Below, in pieces: positions 1-7,967 of a DNA stretch of 64,000 bases. The notes below the pieces were generated by a model. The model worked only from the letters and a program-made list of their open reading frames with translations, was not told the DNA's origin and ran no database searches. A program made the translations under genes and the position numbers. Location: contig CAURED010000006.1 in NCBI GenBank assembly GCA_963524205.1, positions 1-64,000 of the forward strand, read 5' to 3'. Position 1 is the first letter of the stretch, and every line of letters begins with the position of its first letter. The stretch is from Aminipila sp963524205. GTDB taxonomy: Bacteria; Bacillota; Clostridia; Peptostreptococcales; Anaerovoracaceae.

Positions 1-96
1 GCAGGATCACCACAGGCTCAGAGAATCATGATTTCCCGTCAGGGCAACATTAATGGCAAGAAAGAACTTGCTAAAGCAATTGCAGGAATTAAATAA
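1..96 (+). CDS. abfD: 4-hydroxybutyryl-CoA dehydratase, C-terminal 31 codons (partial)
   Basis: The window opens inside a reading frame that gives AGSPQAQRIMISRQGNINGK and then about eleven residues to TAA. This resembles the C-terminus of the [4Fe-4S]/FAD enzyme that converts 4-hydroxybutyryl-CoA to crotonyl-CoA. The identity rests mainly on context: the next enzymes supply its substrate (4-hydroxybutyrate CoA-transferase and 4-hydroxybutyrate dehydrogenase). Only the tail is visible, so no active-site residue can be checked. A terminator follows at once, so this is probably the last gene of its transcript. Confidence 0.6.
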   Translation, partial: AGSPQAQRIMISRQGNINGKKELAKAIAGIK

Positions 97-133
97 GCAG
101 ACTTAAGTTTGCAACAAATAGCTAGTTTTTTAG

Positions 134-171
134 TAAGCCGCCCAGTTTTTTTAATGAGCGGCTTATTTTAA
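134..171 (+). terminator. Rho-independent terminator after abfD
   Basis: Perfect 8-bp stem TAAGCCGC (134-141) with GCGGCTTA (158-165), followed by TTTTA. It separates the dehydratase from the downstream genes. Confidence 0.75.
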
Positions 172-206
172 AAAATAATACATAATTATTCATGGAGGTA
201 GAAAAT

Positions 207-476
207 TTGAAATGTGGCATTCGATTTTGCGGGGGTTGCAATCCAAGATATGACAGAGGTAGGGCACTGGCAACTCTAGAGGAAAAGTTTAAAGGTGAAG
301 TTGATTTTGTTATAGCAGAAGAAAATGTTTTGTATGATTTATTACTTGTAATCGGGGGCTGCACAAATTGCTGTGCTTCTTATGAACAATTTAAAACAAA
401 AGAAGGCGTTATAAAAATGTGGGAAGAAGCACATATTGAAAAAGTGGCAAATGTAATTAAAGAATTAGAGTTTTAA
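207..476 (+). CDS. small CGGC-motif protein of the 4-hydroxybutyrate cluster
   Basis: About 89 residues. An in-frame ATG lies at 192, but the ribosome binding site GGAGG (194-198) overlaps it and sits 8 nt before an in-frame TTG at 207, so TTG is the likelier start and gives LKCGIRFCGGCNPRYDRG at the N-terminus. The protein has a CGGCNPRYDR motif near its start and a second Cys group (GGCTNCC) in the middle, which suggests a metal or redox site. No membrane segment or signal peptide is seen. It ends 30 nt before the CoA-transferase gene, so it is probably co-transcribed. Its function is unknown to me; a link to 4-hydroxybutyrate or disulfide chemistry is inference from position only. Confidence 0.75.
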   Translation: MKCGIRFCGGCNPRYDRGRALATLEEKFKGEVDFVIAEENVLYDLLLVIGGCTNCCASYEQFKTKEGVIKMWEEAHIEKVANVIKELEF

Positions 477-506
477 AAAGATGAAAGAGATGGAGGTATC
501 CCAAAG

Positions 507-1823
507 ATGAACTGGAAAGAAATTTATGAAAGCAGAAAATGTACTGCTGATGAAGCAGTGCAGAGAATTAAAAACGGAGATAGGGTAGTATTTGCCCATT
601 GCGTAGCAGAACCAACAACATTGGTAGACGCAATGGTAGCAAATGCAGAAAACTATGAGGATGTAACAATATCGCATATGGTTACGCTTGGCAAAGGTCA
701 ATATACAAAACCTGAATATAAGGGGCATTTTAAATTTGAAGGATGGTTTTCTAGTGCAAGTACCAGAGGTTCTATAGCAGAAGGTCATGGACAATTTGTA
801 CCTGTGTATTTCCATGAAGTTCCTAACTACATAAGAAAAGGTATATTCCCAATTGATGTAGCTATGGTGACGGTATCAGCACCTGACCGTAATGGATTTT
901 GCTCTGTAGGCGTATCTTGCGACTATACGATGCAGGCTATAAAATCTGCTAAAATAGTATTGGCTGAAGTCAATGATCAGGTTCCAGTTGTTTATGGGGA
1001 AACTTTCGTTCATATTAGTGAAATTGATGCTTTTGTTGAAACCTCACATCCTTTACCTGAGATGGTACTGCCAAATATTTGTGATGTTGAAACTCAAATT
1101 GGTAAATATTGCGCTTCGCTTATTGAAGACGGTTCGACATTACAACTTGGTATAGGGGCTATTCCTGATGCTGTATTGTCACAACTTAAAGATAAAAAAC
1201 ATCTAGGTATACATTCGGAAATGATTTCTGATGGTGTTGTAGATCTTTATGAAGCAGGGGTTATTGATTGCACAGAAAAATCTATTGATAAGGGAAAGAT
1301 GATAGTAACTTTCTTAATGGGAACAAAGAAGCTTTATGATTTTGCAGCTAAAAATCCTATTCTTGAAATGAGACCTGTTGATTATGTAAATAATCCTGTT
1401 GTAGTATCCCAATGTTCAAAAATGGTTTGCATTAATGCTTGTTTACAGGTAGACTTTATGGGACAGGTGGTATCTGACAGCATTGGAACAAAGCAGTTCT
1501 CTGGTGTAGGTGGCCAGGTGGATTTCGTGAGAGGGGCAGCCATGTCTCTTGACGGAAAGGGAAAAGCTATAATTGCTATGCCATCAATTGTTAAGAAGAA
1601 GGATGGAACCATGATTTCTAAAATCGTTCCGTTTATTGATCATGGCGCAGCTGTTACAACAAATAGACACGATGTGGATTATATTGTAACTGAATATGGT
1701 ATTGCAGAAATGAAAGGCAGAACCCTTCAAGATAGAGCTAGAGCACTTATAAACATTGCTCATCCTGAATTTAGAGAAGAACTAAAAGAAGAGTTTGGAA
1801 AGAGATTTAACGCACAGTTCTAA
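507..1823 (+). CDS. abfT: 4-hydroxybutyrate coenzyme A transferase
   Basis: 438 residues, the usual length for the AbfT/Cat2 branch of acetyl-CoA hydrolase/transferase proteins. It moves CoA from acetyl-CoA or butyryl-CoA to 4-hydroxybutyrate in the cytoplasm. The N-terminal half begins WKEIYESRKCTADEAVQRI. The C-terminal half holds the family signatures LGIGAIPDAV (about 214-223), SGVGGQVDFVRGA, and VVTEYGIAEMKGRT-type VTEYGIAEMKGRT near residue 400. The SD (GGAGG at 491-495) fits the ATG at 507. It lies between the CGGC protein and 4-hydroxybutyrate dehydrogenase, which with the upstream dehydratase makes a complete route from succinate semialdehyde to crotonyl-CoA. Other 4-carbon acid CoA-transferases are the alternative; the neighbours favour 4-hydroxybutyrate. 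Confidence 0.9.
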   Translation: MNWKEIYESRKCTADEAVQRIKNGDRVVFAHCVAEPTTLVDAMVANAENYEDVTISHMVTLGKGQYTKPEYKGHFKFEGWFSSASTRGSIAEGHGQFVPVYFHEVPNYIRKGIFPIDVAMVTVSAPDRNGFCSVGVSCDYTMQAIKSAKIVLAEVNDQVPVVYGETFVHISEIDAFVETSHPLPEMVLPNICDVETQIGKYCASLIEDGSTLQLGIGAIPDAVLSQLKDKKHLGIHSEMISDGVVDLYEAGVIDCTEKSIDKGKMIVTFLMGTKKLYDFAAKNPILEMRPVDYVNNPVVVSQCSKMVCINACLQVDFMGQVVSDSIGTKQFSGVGGQVDFVRGAAMSLDGKGKAIIAMPSIVKKKDGTMISKIVPFIDHGAAVTTNRHDVDYIVTEYGIAEMKGRTLQDRARALINIAHPEFREELKEEFGKRFNAQF

Positions 1824-1870
1824 ACGAATACTGACATGCCATATGAAGAGTTAGCTAAGGAGGTAATCTT

Positions 1871-2992
1871 ATGCAGGCTTTAAGAGTAGTGCCTAAAGTA
1901 TTTTATTTTGATACTTTTAAGGAGTTTAATGAAGAGTTTAAAATTGGTAAAAGGGATGTTCTAGTAACCAATGAATGGATGTATAACCCATATGTTGCAC
2001 CGCTTGGTTTAGATACGAATGTTATTTACCAAGAAAAGTATGGAATGGGAGAACCATCCGATGAAATGATTGATGCAATGGCCAATGAAATGAAGAAATA
2101 TGACTATGACAGAATTATTGCATTTGGTGGAGGAACCATTGTTGATATCTGCAAGGTTTTAGCACTGGATGTTCCTGAAAAATCAATCGATCTTTTTACA
2201 GGAATAGTTATTCCTAAAAAGATTAAACAATTAATTGTAGTTCCAACTACTTGTGGTACTGGATCTGAAGTAACGAATGTGGCCATAGCGGAATTAAAAT
2301 CCCTAAAGACAAAGAAGGGGATTGCTGTTGAAGAAACCTATGCTGACATTGCCGCTTTAGTTCCTGAAAGTTTACAGGGACTTCCAGATAAAGTATTTGC
2401 CACAAGTTCTATTGATGCACTTATTCATGCAATAGAATCATACTTATCACCGAAGGCTTCAGACTTTACAGAAATGTATTCTTTGAAGGCTATAGAGATG
2501 ATAATGGAAGGATATAAGAAAATTATTGCTGCAGGAAACACTGCAGATGCAAGAAAACCTTACTTAAAAGACTTTCTACTTGCTTCAAATTATGCAGGGA
2601 TCGCGTTTGGTAATGCAGGATGTGCAGCAGTACATGCTTTATCTTATTCAATTGGCGGAGCATTTCATGTGCCACATGGAGAGGCTAATTATCAATTCTT
2701 TACAGAAGTATTTAAAATGTATATGAGAAAAGCGCCAGATGGAAAGATTGCCAAGGCAAATCAAATCTTTGCAGACATACTGAGATGTGATGTTAAGAAT
2801 GTTTATGACGAATTAGAGAATTTCTTAAATCAGTTAATTGCAAAGAAGCCGCTAAGAGAATATGGGATGTCAGAACCTCAGATTGACGAGTTTACAAAGA
2901 TGACCGTTGAAAATCAGCAGAGATTACTTGGTAATAACTATGTTTTCTTAACGGATGAAGAAATTAGAGAAATCTTTGCGAATTTATATTAA
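1871..2992 (+). CDS. abfH: 4-hydroxybutyrate dehydrogenase (iron-type alcohol dehydrogenase)
   Basis: 373 residues, family III metal-dependent alcohol dehydrogenase. It interconverts succinate semialdehyde and 4-hydroxybutyrate with NAD(H). The nucleotide-binding GGGT is in DRIIAFGGGTIVDICKVLA (about 80-98). PTTCGTGSEVTNVAI follows near residue 125, and the metal ligands are in DALIHAIESYLS and in the later histidines of HALSYSIGGAFHVPHGEAN. The SD AAGGAGG lies just upstream (1857-1863). It follows abfT by 47 nt with no terminator between them, and the pair ends at a strong hairpin. The exact substrate is inferred from the cluster. Confidence 0.88.
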   Translation: MQALRVVPKVFYFDTFKEFNEEFKIGKRDVLVTNEWMYNPYVAPLGLDTNVIYQEKYGMGEPSDEMIDAMANEMKKYDYDRIIAFGGGTIVDICKVLALDVPEKSIDLFTGIVIPKKIKQLIVVPTTCGTGSEVTNVAIAELKSLKTKKGIAVEETYADIAALVPESLQGLPDKVFATSSIDALIHAIESYLSPKASDFTEMYSLKAIEMIMEGYKKIIAAGNTADARKPYLKDFLLASNYAGIAFGNAGCAAVHALSYSIGGAFHVPHGEANYQFFTEVFKMYMRKAPDGKIAKANQIFADILRCDVKNVYDELENFLNQLIAKKPLREYGMSEPQIDEFTKMTVENQQRLLGNNYVFLTDEEIREIFANLY

Positions 2993-3014
2993 AGTATGAA
3001 TTGATATTATAATG

Positions 3015-3043
3015 GCCAGAAAAACTTGATTTCTGGCTATTTT
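3015..3043 (+). terminator. terminator after 4-hydroxybutyrate dehydrogenase
   Basis: GCCAGAAA (3015-3022) pairs with TTTCTGGC (3029-3036), followed by TATTTTTG. It closes the 4-hydroxybutyrate transcript. Confidence 0.8.
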
Positions 3044-3087
3044 TGTGTCCCAAAACATAACACTACAGATTTTAATATGGAAAAGTC

Positions 3088-3116
3088 TTGAAAAAGTCAG
3101 AAGTAAATTGTATAAT
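3088..3116 (+). promoter_or_regulatory. sigma-A-type promoter for the DUF975 gene
   Basis: TTGAAA (3088-3093), a 17-nt spacer and a perfect TATAAT (3111-3116), about 64 nt before the next start codon. Confidence 0.7.
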
Positions 3117-3179
3117 GGAAAATCGAGGGTATAATGTATACAACTAATATAGAAATAAAAGAGGAGAAGGGAAGAGTAT

Positions 3180-3995
3180 ATGAATCAAAATATTGTAACA
3201 GAAACTAGTAAAAACATTAGGGCTTTAGCGCGCGTGTCGCTACAAGGTAAATGGAAATTAGCGGTTATAGCAACTGCAGTGTATATGATTGCACTTATGA
3301 TACCAGCAACTATTTTAGACATGATCTTTGGAGGGGAAGATGGTGTATCACTTTTGTCTGGCTTGTACACATTTTTAGTTACAGCGCCATTTACTGTAGG
3401 ATATTCCATATTCTGCTTAAATTTATTCAGAAGAAAAGAATGTGAAGTTGCGCAGGTTTTCTATGGATTTGAAAAGTTCTTTAAGGCGATTGGACTTTAT
3501 ATAGTTATGTGCATATTTATATTTTTATGGTGCTTATTATTAATTGTTCCTGGAATTATAGCTGCCTATAGATATAGTCAGGCATTTTTAATTATGGCAG
3601 ATCACCCGGAATATGGGATTATGCAGTGCTTAGCTGAAAGTAAACGAATAATGATAGGAAACAAGATGAAGTTTTTCTGCATAGAGTTGAGTTTTATTGG
3701 ATGGGCAATTTTAGCAGCTATTCCTACAGGAATTTTATCAGCAATATTTACTTTTACAGCGCCTTCATTACAAAGTATTGGATCGTTAATTGGAAGTGTA
3801 ACATATTTCTGGTTAATGCCTTATATTTGTGTAGCTGGAGTTGCATTCTATGAGCTTGCTAATGGGAATTTACTGCCAGGAGTTATTGAAGCGGATGCAA
3901 TGGTACTTGATGGAGAAGCTTCTAGGGCTAGCGAAGAAACGTATAACACTGAGGGAGAAGTACATACTACTGAAGAAGAACCTAGAGAAAATTAG
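3180..3995 (+). CDS. DUF975 family membrane protein
   Basis: 271 residues with about six hydrophobic segments and no signal peptide. The N-terminus (RALARVSLQGKWKLAV) and later pieces such as APFTVGYSIFCLNLFRRKE and LLLIVPGIIAAYRYSQAFLIM match the DUF975 pattern of Firmicute integral membrane proteins. The C-terminal 30 residues are acidic and rich in Glu and Thr, probably a cytoplasmic tail. It has its own promoter (3088-3116) and a strong SD (GGAGAAGGGAAG). It stands alone between the 4-hydroxybutyrate and riboflavin units. Its biochemical role is unknown. Confidence 0.8.
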   Translation: MNQNIVTETSKNIRALARVSLQGKWKLAVIATAVYMIALMIPATILDMIFGGEDGVSLLSGLYTFLVTAPFTVGYSIFCLNLFRRKECEVAQVFYGFEKFFKAIGLYIVMCIFIFLWCLLLIVPGIIAAYRYSQAFLIMADHPEYGIMQCLAESKRIMIGNKMKFFCIELSFIGWAILAAIPTGILSAIFTFTAPSLQSIGSLIGSVTYFWLMPYICVAGVAFYELANGNLLPGVIEADAMVLDGEASRASEETYNTEGEVHTTEEEPREN

Positions 3996-3997
3996 TA

Positions 3998-4026
3998 TTG
4001 ACATAAAAAAATTACTATGTTAGTAT
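3998..4026 (+). promoter_or_regulatory. promoter of the riboflavin operon
   Basis: TTGACA (3998-4003), a 17-nt spacer and TAGTAT (4021-4026), placed just upstream of the FMN aptamer. The -35 box begins three bases after the DUF975 stop codon. Confidence 0.7.
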
Positions 4027-4046
4027 GAAATTGAAAATTAAATAAT

Positions 4047-4155
4047 ATGTCTTCAGGGCAGGGTGTGATTCCCTACCGGTGGTAAAGCCCACGAGCCGCA
4101 AGGCAGATTCGGTGTGATTCCGAAGCCGACAGTATAGTCTGGATGAAAGAAGATG
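4047..4155 (+). promoter_or_regulatory. FMN riboswitch (RFN element)
   Basis: The conserved RFN blocks appear in order: TCTTCAGGGCAGGGTG, ATTCCCTACCGGTGGTAAAG, CCCACGAGCC, GATTCGGTGTGATTCCGAAG, CCGACAGTATAGTCTGGATG and the closing AGAAGAT, which pairs with the opening GTCTTC. The aptamer binds FMN and, with the terminator at 4189, should reduce transcription of the rib genes when FMN is plentiful. Confidence 0.95.
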
Positions 4156-4188
4156 AGTGCAAGTTTTATATTGCGTTTGATTATTATG

Positions 4189-4218
4189 CTCTGAAATGTT
4201 ATCATTTCAGAGTTTTTT
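4189..4218 (+). terminator. riboswitch expression-platform terminator
   Basis: CTCTGAAATG (4189-4198) and CATTTCAGAG (4203-4212) form a perfect 10-bp stem followed by six T. It lies 34 nt after the aptamer, where an FMN-controlled terminator is expected. Confidence 0.85.
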
Positions 4219-4255
4219 ATTATTTATAACATCAATATAAAGTTATTTATTAAAC

Positions 4256-4285
4256 TTGCAAATAAATTATGCGTATATATATAAT
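4256..4285 (+). promoter_or_regulatory. possible second promoter upstream of ribD
   Basis: TTGCAA (4256-4261), an 18-nt spacer and TATAAT (4280-4285), between the riboswitch terminator and a second hairpin. It could give riboswitch-independent transcription, but any such transcript would start directly in front of the hairpin at 4303. Sequence match only. Confidence 0.4.
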
Positions 4286-4302
4286 ATATGAGCATAATAA
4301 AA

Positions 4303-4336
4303 ATGCCTTGGAGTTTTATCCAAGGTATTTTTTTTT
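4303..4336 (+). terminator. second terminator hairpin in the rib leader
   Basis: ATGCCTTGG (4303-4311) pairs with CCAAGGTAT (4320-4328, one G-U pair), followed by a run of nine T. It is a second full terminator 24 nt before the ribD ribosome binding site. Confidence 0.75.
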
Positions 4337-4375
4337 GATAGTATATAACAATAATAAATCAGGGAGATGAGTTTA

Positions 4376-5488
4376 TTGACAGATGAAAAATATATGCAGG
4401 TGGCTTTAGAGCTGGCTAGAAAAGCAGAAGGCTGGACAAATCCAAATCCTATGGTGGGGGCAATAGTTGTGAAAGATGGAAATATAATTGGACAAGGTTT
4501 TCATGAAAAATATGGACAGCTGCATGCAGAAAGAAATGCAATTGCAAATTGCCGTGAATCACCTGAGGGAGCAACTATATATGTGACTTTAGAACCATGC
4601 TGTCATTATGGAAAAACACCACCATGCACGGAAGCTATTATTGACAATAAAATATCAAGAGTAGTAGTGGGTTCTAAAGATCCAAACATTCTTGTGGCAG
4701 GAAAAGGTATAGAAATTTTAAAGCAGGCAGGAATTCAGGTTAACACAGGAGTTTTGGAAAAAGAATGCAATGAAATAAATAAAATTTTCTTTCATTACAT
4801 AGGAGAAAAAAAGCCATTTGTGGCTATGAAGTATGCTATGACAATGGATGGCAAAATTGCAGCCTATACAGGAAAGTCAAAATGGATTACGGGAGAAACG
4901 GCCAGAGAGCATGTGCATAAGTTACGGCATAAATATACGGCTATTATGGTTGGTATAGGAACAGTGCTAAAAGATAATCCTAGACTGGATTGCAGACTTC
5001 CCAATACTAAGAATCCTAAAAGAATAATTTGTGATACGAACTTAAGAATTCCTTTGGAATGCCAGATAGTGAATACTGCAAAGGATATAGAAACATATAT
5101 AGCTACAGCAACATTAGATAATGAAAAAATTAAAAAACTTACTGAGGCTGGCTGTATTGTATTGCAAATCCCTAGAAGCGGAGATCATATTGATCTAAAT
5201 ATTCTTATACAAATGCTTGGGAAAAAAGGAATAGACAGTATACTTCTTGAAGGTGGAGGAACATTAAATTATGAAGCATTAAGTAAGGGTATTGTGGACT
5301 ATATATTTGCATATGTAGCACCTAAAATTTTTGGAGGAAAAGATGCTATAACTGCAGTGGAAGGTATTGGTGTGGAAAACCCAGAAACTGCAATTATGCT
5401 GAAAAATAGAAAAATTACTACTTTAGGAGAAGATATATTGATTGAGCATGAAGTTTTTAAAGGGGTGAATAAATGTTTACAGGGATAG
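4376..5488 (+). CDS. ribD: riboflavin biosynthesis deaminase/reductase
   Basis: About 370 residues. The N-terminal deaminase domain carries the zinc site HAE (in GQLHAERNAIA) and PCCHYGKTPPC. The C-terminal RibD reductase domain begins near residue 150 (PFVAMKYAMTMDGKIA) and includes ILLEGGGTLNYEAL. It carries out the second and third steps from the GTP-derived pyrimidine. An ATG at 4367 touches the SD (GGGAG 4362-4366), leaving no spacing. TTG at 4376 sits 9 nt after the SD and gives the usual TDEKYMQVALELA start, so TTG is preferred. It overlaps ribE by 16 nt, implying translational coupling. It is controlled by the upstream FMN riboswitch. Confidence 0.92.
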   Translation: MTDEKYMQVALELARKAEGWTNPNPMVGAIVVKDGNIIGQGFHEKYGQLHAERNAIANCRESPEGATIYVTLEPCCHYGKTPPCTEAIIDNKISRVVVGSKDPNILVAGKGIEILKQAGIQVNTGVLEKECNEINKIFFHYIGEKKPFVAMKYAMTMDGKIAAYTGKSKWITGETAREHVHKLRHKYTAIMVGIGTVLKDNPRLDCRLPNTKNPKRIICDTNLRIPLECQIVNTAKDIETYIATATLDNEKIKKLTEAGCIVLQIPRSGDHIDLNILIQMLGKKGIDSILLEGGGTLNYEALSKGIVDYIFAYVAPKIFGGKDAITAVEGIGVENPETAIMLKNRKITTLGEDILIEHEVFKGVNKCLQG

Positions 5489-6123
5489 TCGAAGAAAAGG
5501 GAATGATTAAGTCAATTTTAAAGGGAAGAAATTCATCCAGACTTATTGTTGAAGGAGATAAAATTTTTAATCAAATACATCTTGGAGATAGTGTAGCAGT
5601 CAATGGGGTCTGCCTTACAGTCTGTAGTTTTAGTCATAATACATTTGAAGCGGATGTAATGGGAGAGACCCTTTCGCGAAGCTCTCTGGGAAATTTAAAA
5701 TCGGGAAGCATAGTTAATTTAGAGAGGGCCATGGCTGCAGAGGGCAGGTTTGGAGGTCACATAGTTTCTGGACATATAGATGGAACGGGAACAATTGTAA
5801 GTTTAACACCAGATGAAATAGCTACCTGGATAAAGATTTCCACCACACCTGAAATTATGAAATATATTGTTGAAAAAGGTTCCATAGCAATAGACGGTGT
5901 AAGCCTGACAGTAGCAACAGTAAGTAATGATGATTTTCAAGTCTCACTCATACCACACACAGGAAAAGAAACTACATTACTGAGCAAGAAAATTGGAGAT
6001 GTAGTAAATCTTGAAAACGATATAATTGGAAAATATATTGAAAAATTCTTAGTCACAAAGAATCCAAACCAGAAAAATGAAAGCCGAATAAATATGGAGT
6101 TTCTTGAAAAAAACGGATTTTAA
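5473..6123 (+). CDS. ribE: riboflavin synthase alpha chain
   Basis: 216 residues made of two similar lumazine-binding domains. It begins with the hallmark MFTGIVEEKG, has GGHIVSGHIDGTG at the end of domain 1, and a second domain with SIAIDGVSLTVA. It dismutates two 6,7-dimethyl-8-ribityllumazine molecules to riboflavin. The start overlaps the end of ribD, with SD AGGGGTG inside ribD. The C-terminal tail after about residue 195 is polar and variable, as usual. Confidence 0.94.
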   Translation: MFTGIVEEKGMIKSILKGRNSSRLIVEGDKIFNQIHLGDSVAVNGVCLTVCSFSHNTFEADVMGETLSRSSLGNLKSGSIVNLERAMAAEGRFGGHIVSGHIDGTGTIVSLTPDEIATWIKISTTPEIMKYIVEKGSIAIDGVSLTVATVSNDDFQVSLIPHTGKETTLLSKKIGDVVNLENDIIGKYIEKFLVTKNPNQKNESRINMEFLEKNGF

Positions 6124-6153
6124 TACTTATTTTTAATAAATGGAGGATAGAAA

Positions 6154-7356
6154 ATGTTTAAATATAATACAATTGAGGAAGCATTAGAAGCCCTTAGACA
6201 AGGGAAAATGATCGTTGTAACAGATGCTGAAGACAGAGAAAATGAGGGAGATTTAATTTGTGCAGCTGAATTTGCGACTACTGAGAATGTTAATTTTATG
6301 GCAGTTCATGCAAAAGGATTAATCTGCATGCCTATGAGCAAAGATATGGTTAGTAAATTAGGTTTACACCAAATGGTTTCAAAGAATACCGATAATCATG
6401 AAACTGCTTTTACAGTATCAATAGATCATATTGACACTACTACAGGAATATCAGCGGTTGAAAGATCAATTACGGCTATGAAAGCAGTGGAGGAAAACGC
6501 ATCTCCAGAAGATTTCAGAAGACCTGGACATATGTTTCCTTTATTAGCTAAGCCCTATGGTGTTCTTGAAAGACAGGGGCATACAGAAGCAACTATTGAT
6601 TTGATAAGACTGGCAGGACTAAAAGAATGTGGCTTATGCTGCGAAATTATGAGAGAAGATGGAACAATGATGCGAACTACTGAATTAAAAGAGTTTGCCC
6701 AGGAGCATGGACTTGTATTCGTAACCATAGAAGCGCTTAAAGAATACAGAAAATGCACAGAGAAAACTGTTGAAAGAGTTGTGGCCACTGAATTGCCTAC
6801 GAAATATGGCGAGTTTATAGCTTATGGATATGAAAATAAAATTAATGGGGAGCATCATGTGGCTCTTGTTAAGGGCAATATAGAAGATGGAGAACCAGTG
6901 CTTTGCAGAGTTCACTCCGAATGTTTAACAGGAGATGCGTTAGGCTCTGTTAAATGTGATTGTGGAGAACAGTATGATGCTGCTATGAAGAAATTAGAAA
7001 AAGAAGGCTGTGGAGTGATGCTTTATATGAGACAAGAGGGCAGAGGCATCGGACTTATAAATAAACTGAAAGCATATGCACTTCAGGATAAAGGAATGGA
7101 CACGGTAGAAGCAAATCTTGCACTTGGATTTGAAGAAGATTTGAGAGATTATTCTATAGCAGCTCAAATTTTAAAGGATTTAGGAGTAAATGATGTGAGA
7201 CTAATGACAAATAATCCAGATAAAGTGCAGCAGCTTTCAAAATATGGTGTAAATATTTCTGAAAGAGTTCCCATTGAAATTGAGGCTAATCCATATGACA
7301 TTTTTTACTTAAAGACAAAACAGGAAAAAATGGGACATATATTGAGTTACCACTAA
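6154..7356 (+). CDS. ribBA: bifunctional 3,4-dihydroxy-2-butanone-4-phosphate synthase / GTP cyclohydrolase II
   Basis: 400 residues. The first half is the RibB domain, with acidic loop DAEDRENEGDLI (about 24-35) and RPGHMFPLLA. The second half is GTP cyclohydrolase II, with the zinc cysteines in RVHSECLTGDALGSVKCDCGEQ and the MRQEGRGIGL loop. It feeds both branches of riboflavin synthesis from ribulose 5-phosphate and GTP. A strong SD (GGAGG) precedes the ATG. It sits 30 nt after ribE within the operon. Confidence 0.95.
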   Translation: MFKYNTIEEALEALRQGKMIVVTDAEDRENEGDLICAAEFATTENVNFMAVHAKGLICMPMSKDMVSKLGLHQMVSKNTDNHETAFTVSIDHIDTTTGISAVERSITAMKAVEENASPEDFRRPGHMFPLLAKPYGVLERQGHTEATIDLIRLAGLKECGLCCEIMREDGTMMRTTELKEFAQEHGLVFVTIEALKEYRKCTEKTVERVVATELPTKYGEFIAYGYENKINGEHHVALVKGNIEDGEPVLCRVHSECLTGDALGSVKCDCGEQYDAAMKKLEKEGCGVMLYMRQEGRGIGLINKLKAYALQDKGMDTVEANLALGFEEDLRDYSIAAQILKDLGVNDVRLMTNNPDKVQQLSKYGVNISERVPIEIEANPYDIFYLKTKQEKMGHILSYH

Positions 7357-7410
7357 GAATTTTATTAGTTAAAGACAGGGTAAATTAAAAAGCAAAAGGA
7401 GAAAATAAAA

Positions 7411-7872
7411 ATGAAAGTATTTGAAGGAAATTTAGTAGCTAAAGACATTAAGGTTGGAATTGTGGCAGCAAGATTTAATGAATTTATTGTTTCAAAGCTG
7501 CTATCAGGTGCCGTAGATGGATTAACAAGACATAATGTGGAGGAAGACAATATTGAAGTGGCATGGGTTCCGGGAGCTTTTGAGATTCCTTTTATGGCAG
7601 CTAAGATGGCCAAGTCTGGTAAATATGATGCAGTTATTTGTCTTGGAGCAGTTATAAGAGGTACAACTACTCATTATGATTATGTTTGCAATGAGGTGTC
7701 AAAGGGGGTTGCTCATGTAGGCCTTGAGTCAGGTATCCCTGTAATGTTCGGTGTTATTACTACAGAGAATATAGAACAAGCTATAGAACGTGCAGGTACA
7801 AAGGCTGGCAATAAGGGATACGATTGTGCACTTGGGGCAATTGAAATGGTCAATCTTATGCAGCAGTTTTAA
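7411..7872 (+). CDS. ribH: 6,7-dimethyl-8-ribityllumazine synthase
   Basis: 153 residues, the standard length. It condenses the RibD product with dihydroxybutanone phosphate, usually as an icosahedral shell. Typical segments are IVAARFNEFIVSKLLSGA, WVPGAFEIPFMA, CLGAVIRGTTTHYDYVCNEV and GVITTEN. SD AAAGGAG. It is the last gene of the rib operon, 54 nt after ribBA. Confidence 0.95.
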   Translation: MKVFEGNLVAKDIKVGIVAARFNEFIVSKLLSGAVDGLTRHNVEEDNIEVAWVPGAFEIPFMAAKMAKSGKYDAVICLGAVIRGTTTHYDYVCNEVSKGVAHVGLESGIPVMFGVITTENIEQAIERAGTKAGNKGYDCALGAIEMVNLMQQF

Positions 7873-7967
7873 AATATTGAACAAACACAGCAAATACAAA
7901 TTCGGAACATTTGAACCGTTTCTTTCATATTATAGCGAGAGTAGTAATTTGAAAGGGGCGGTTTTTT

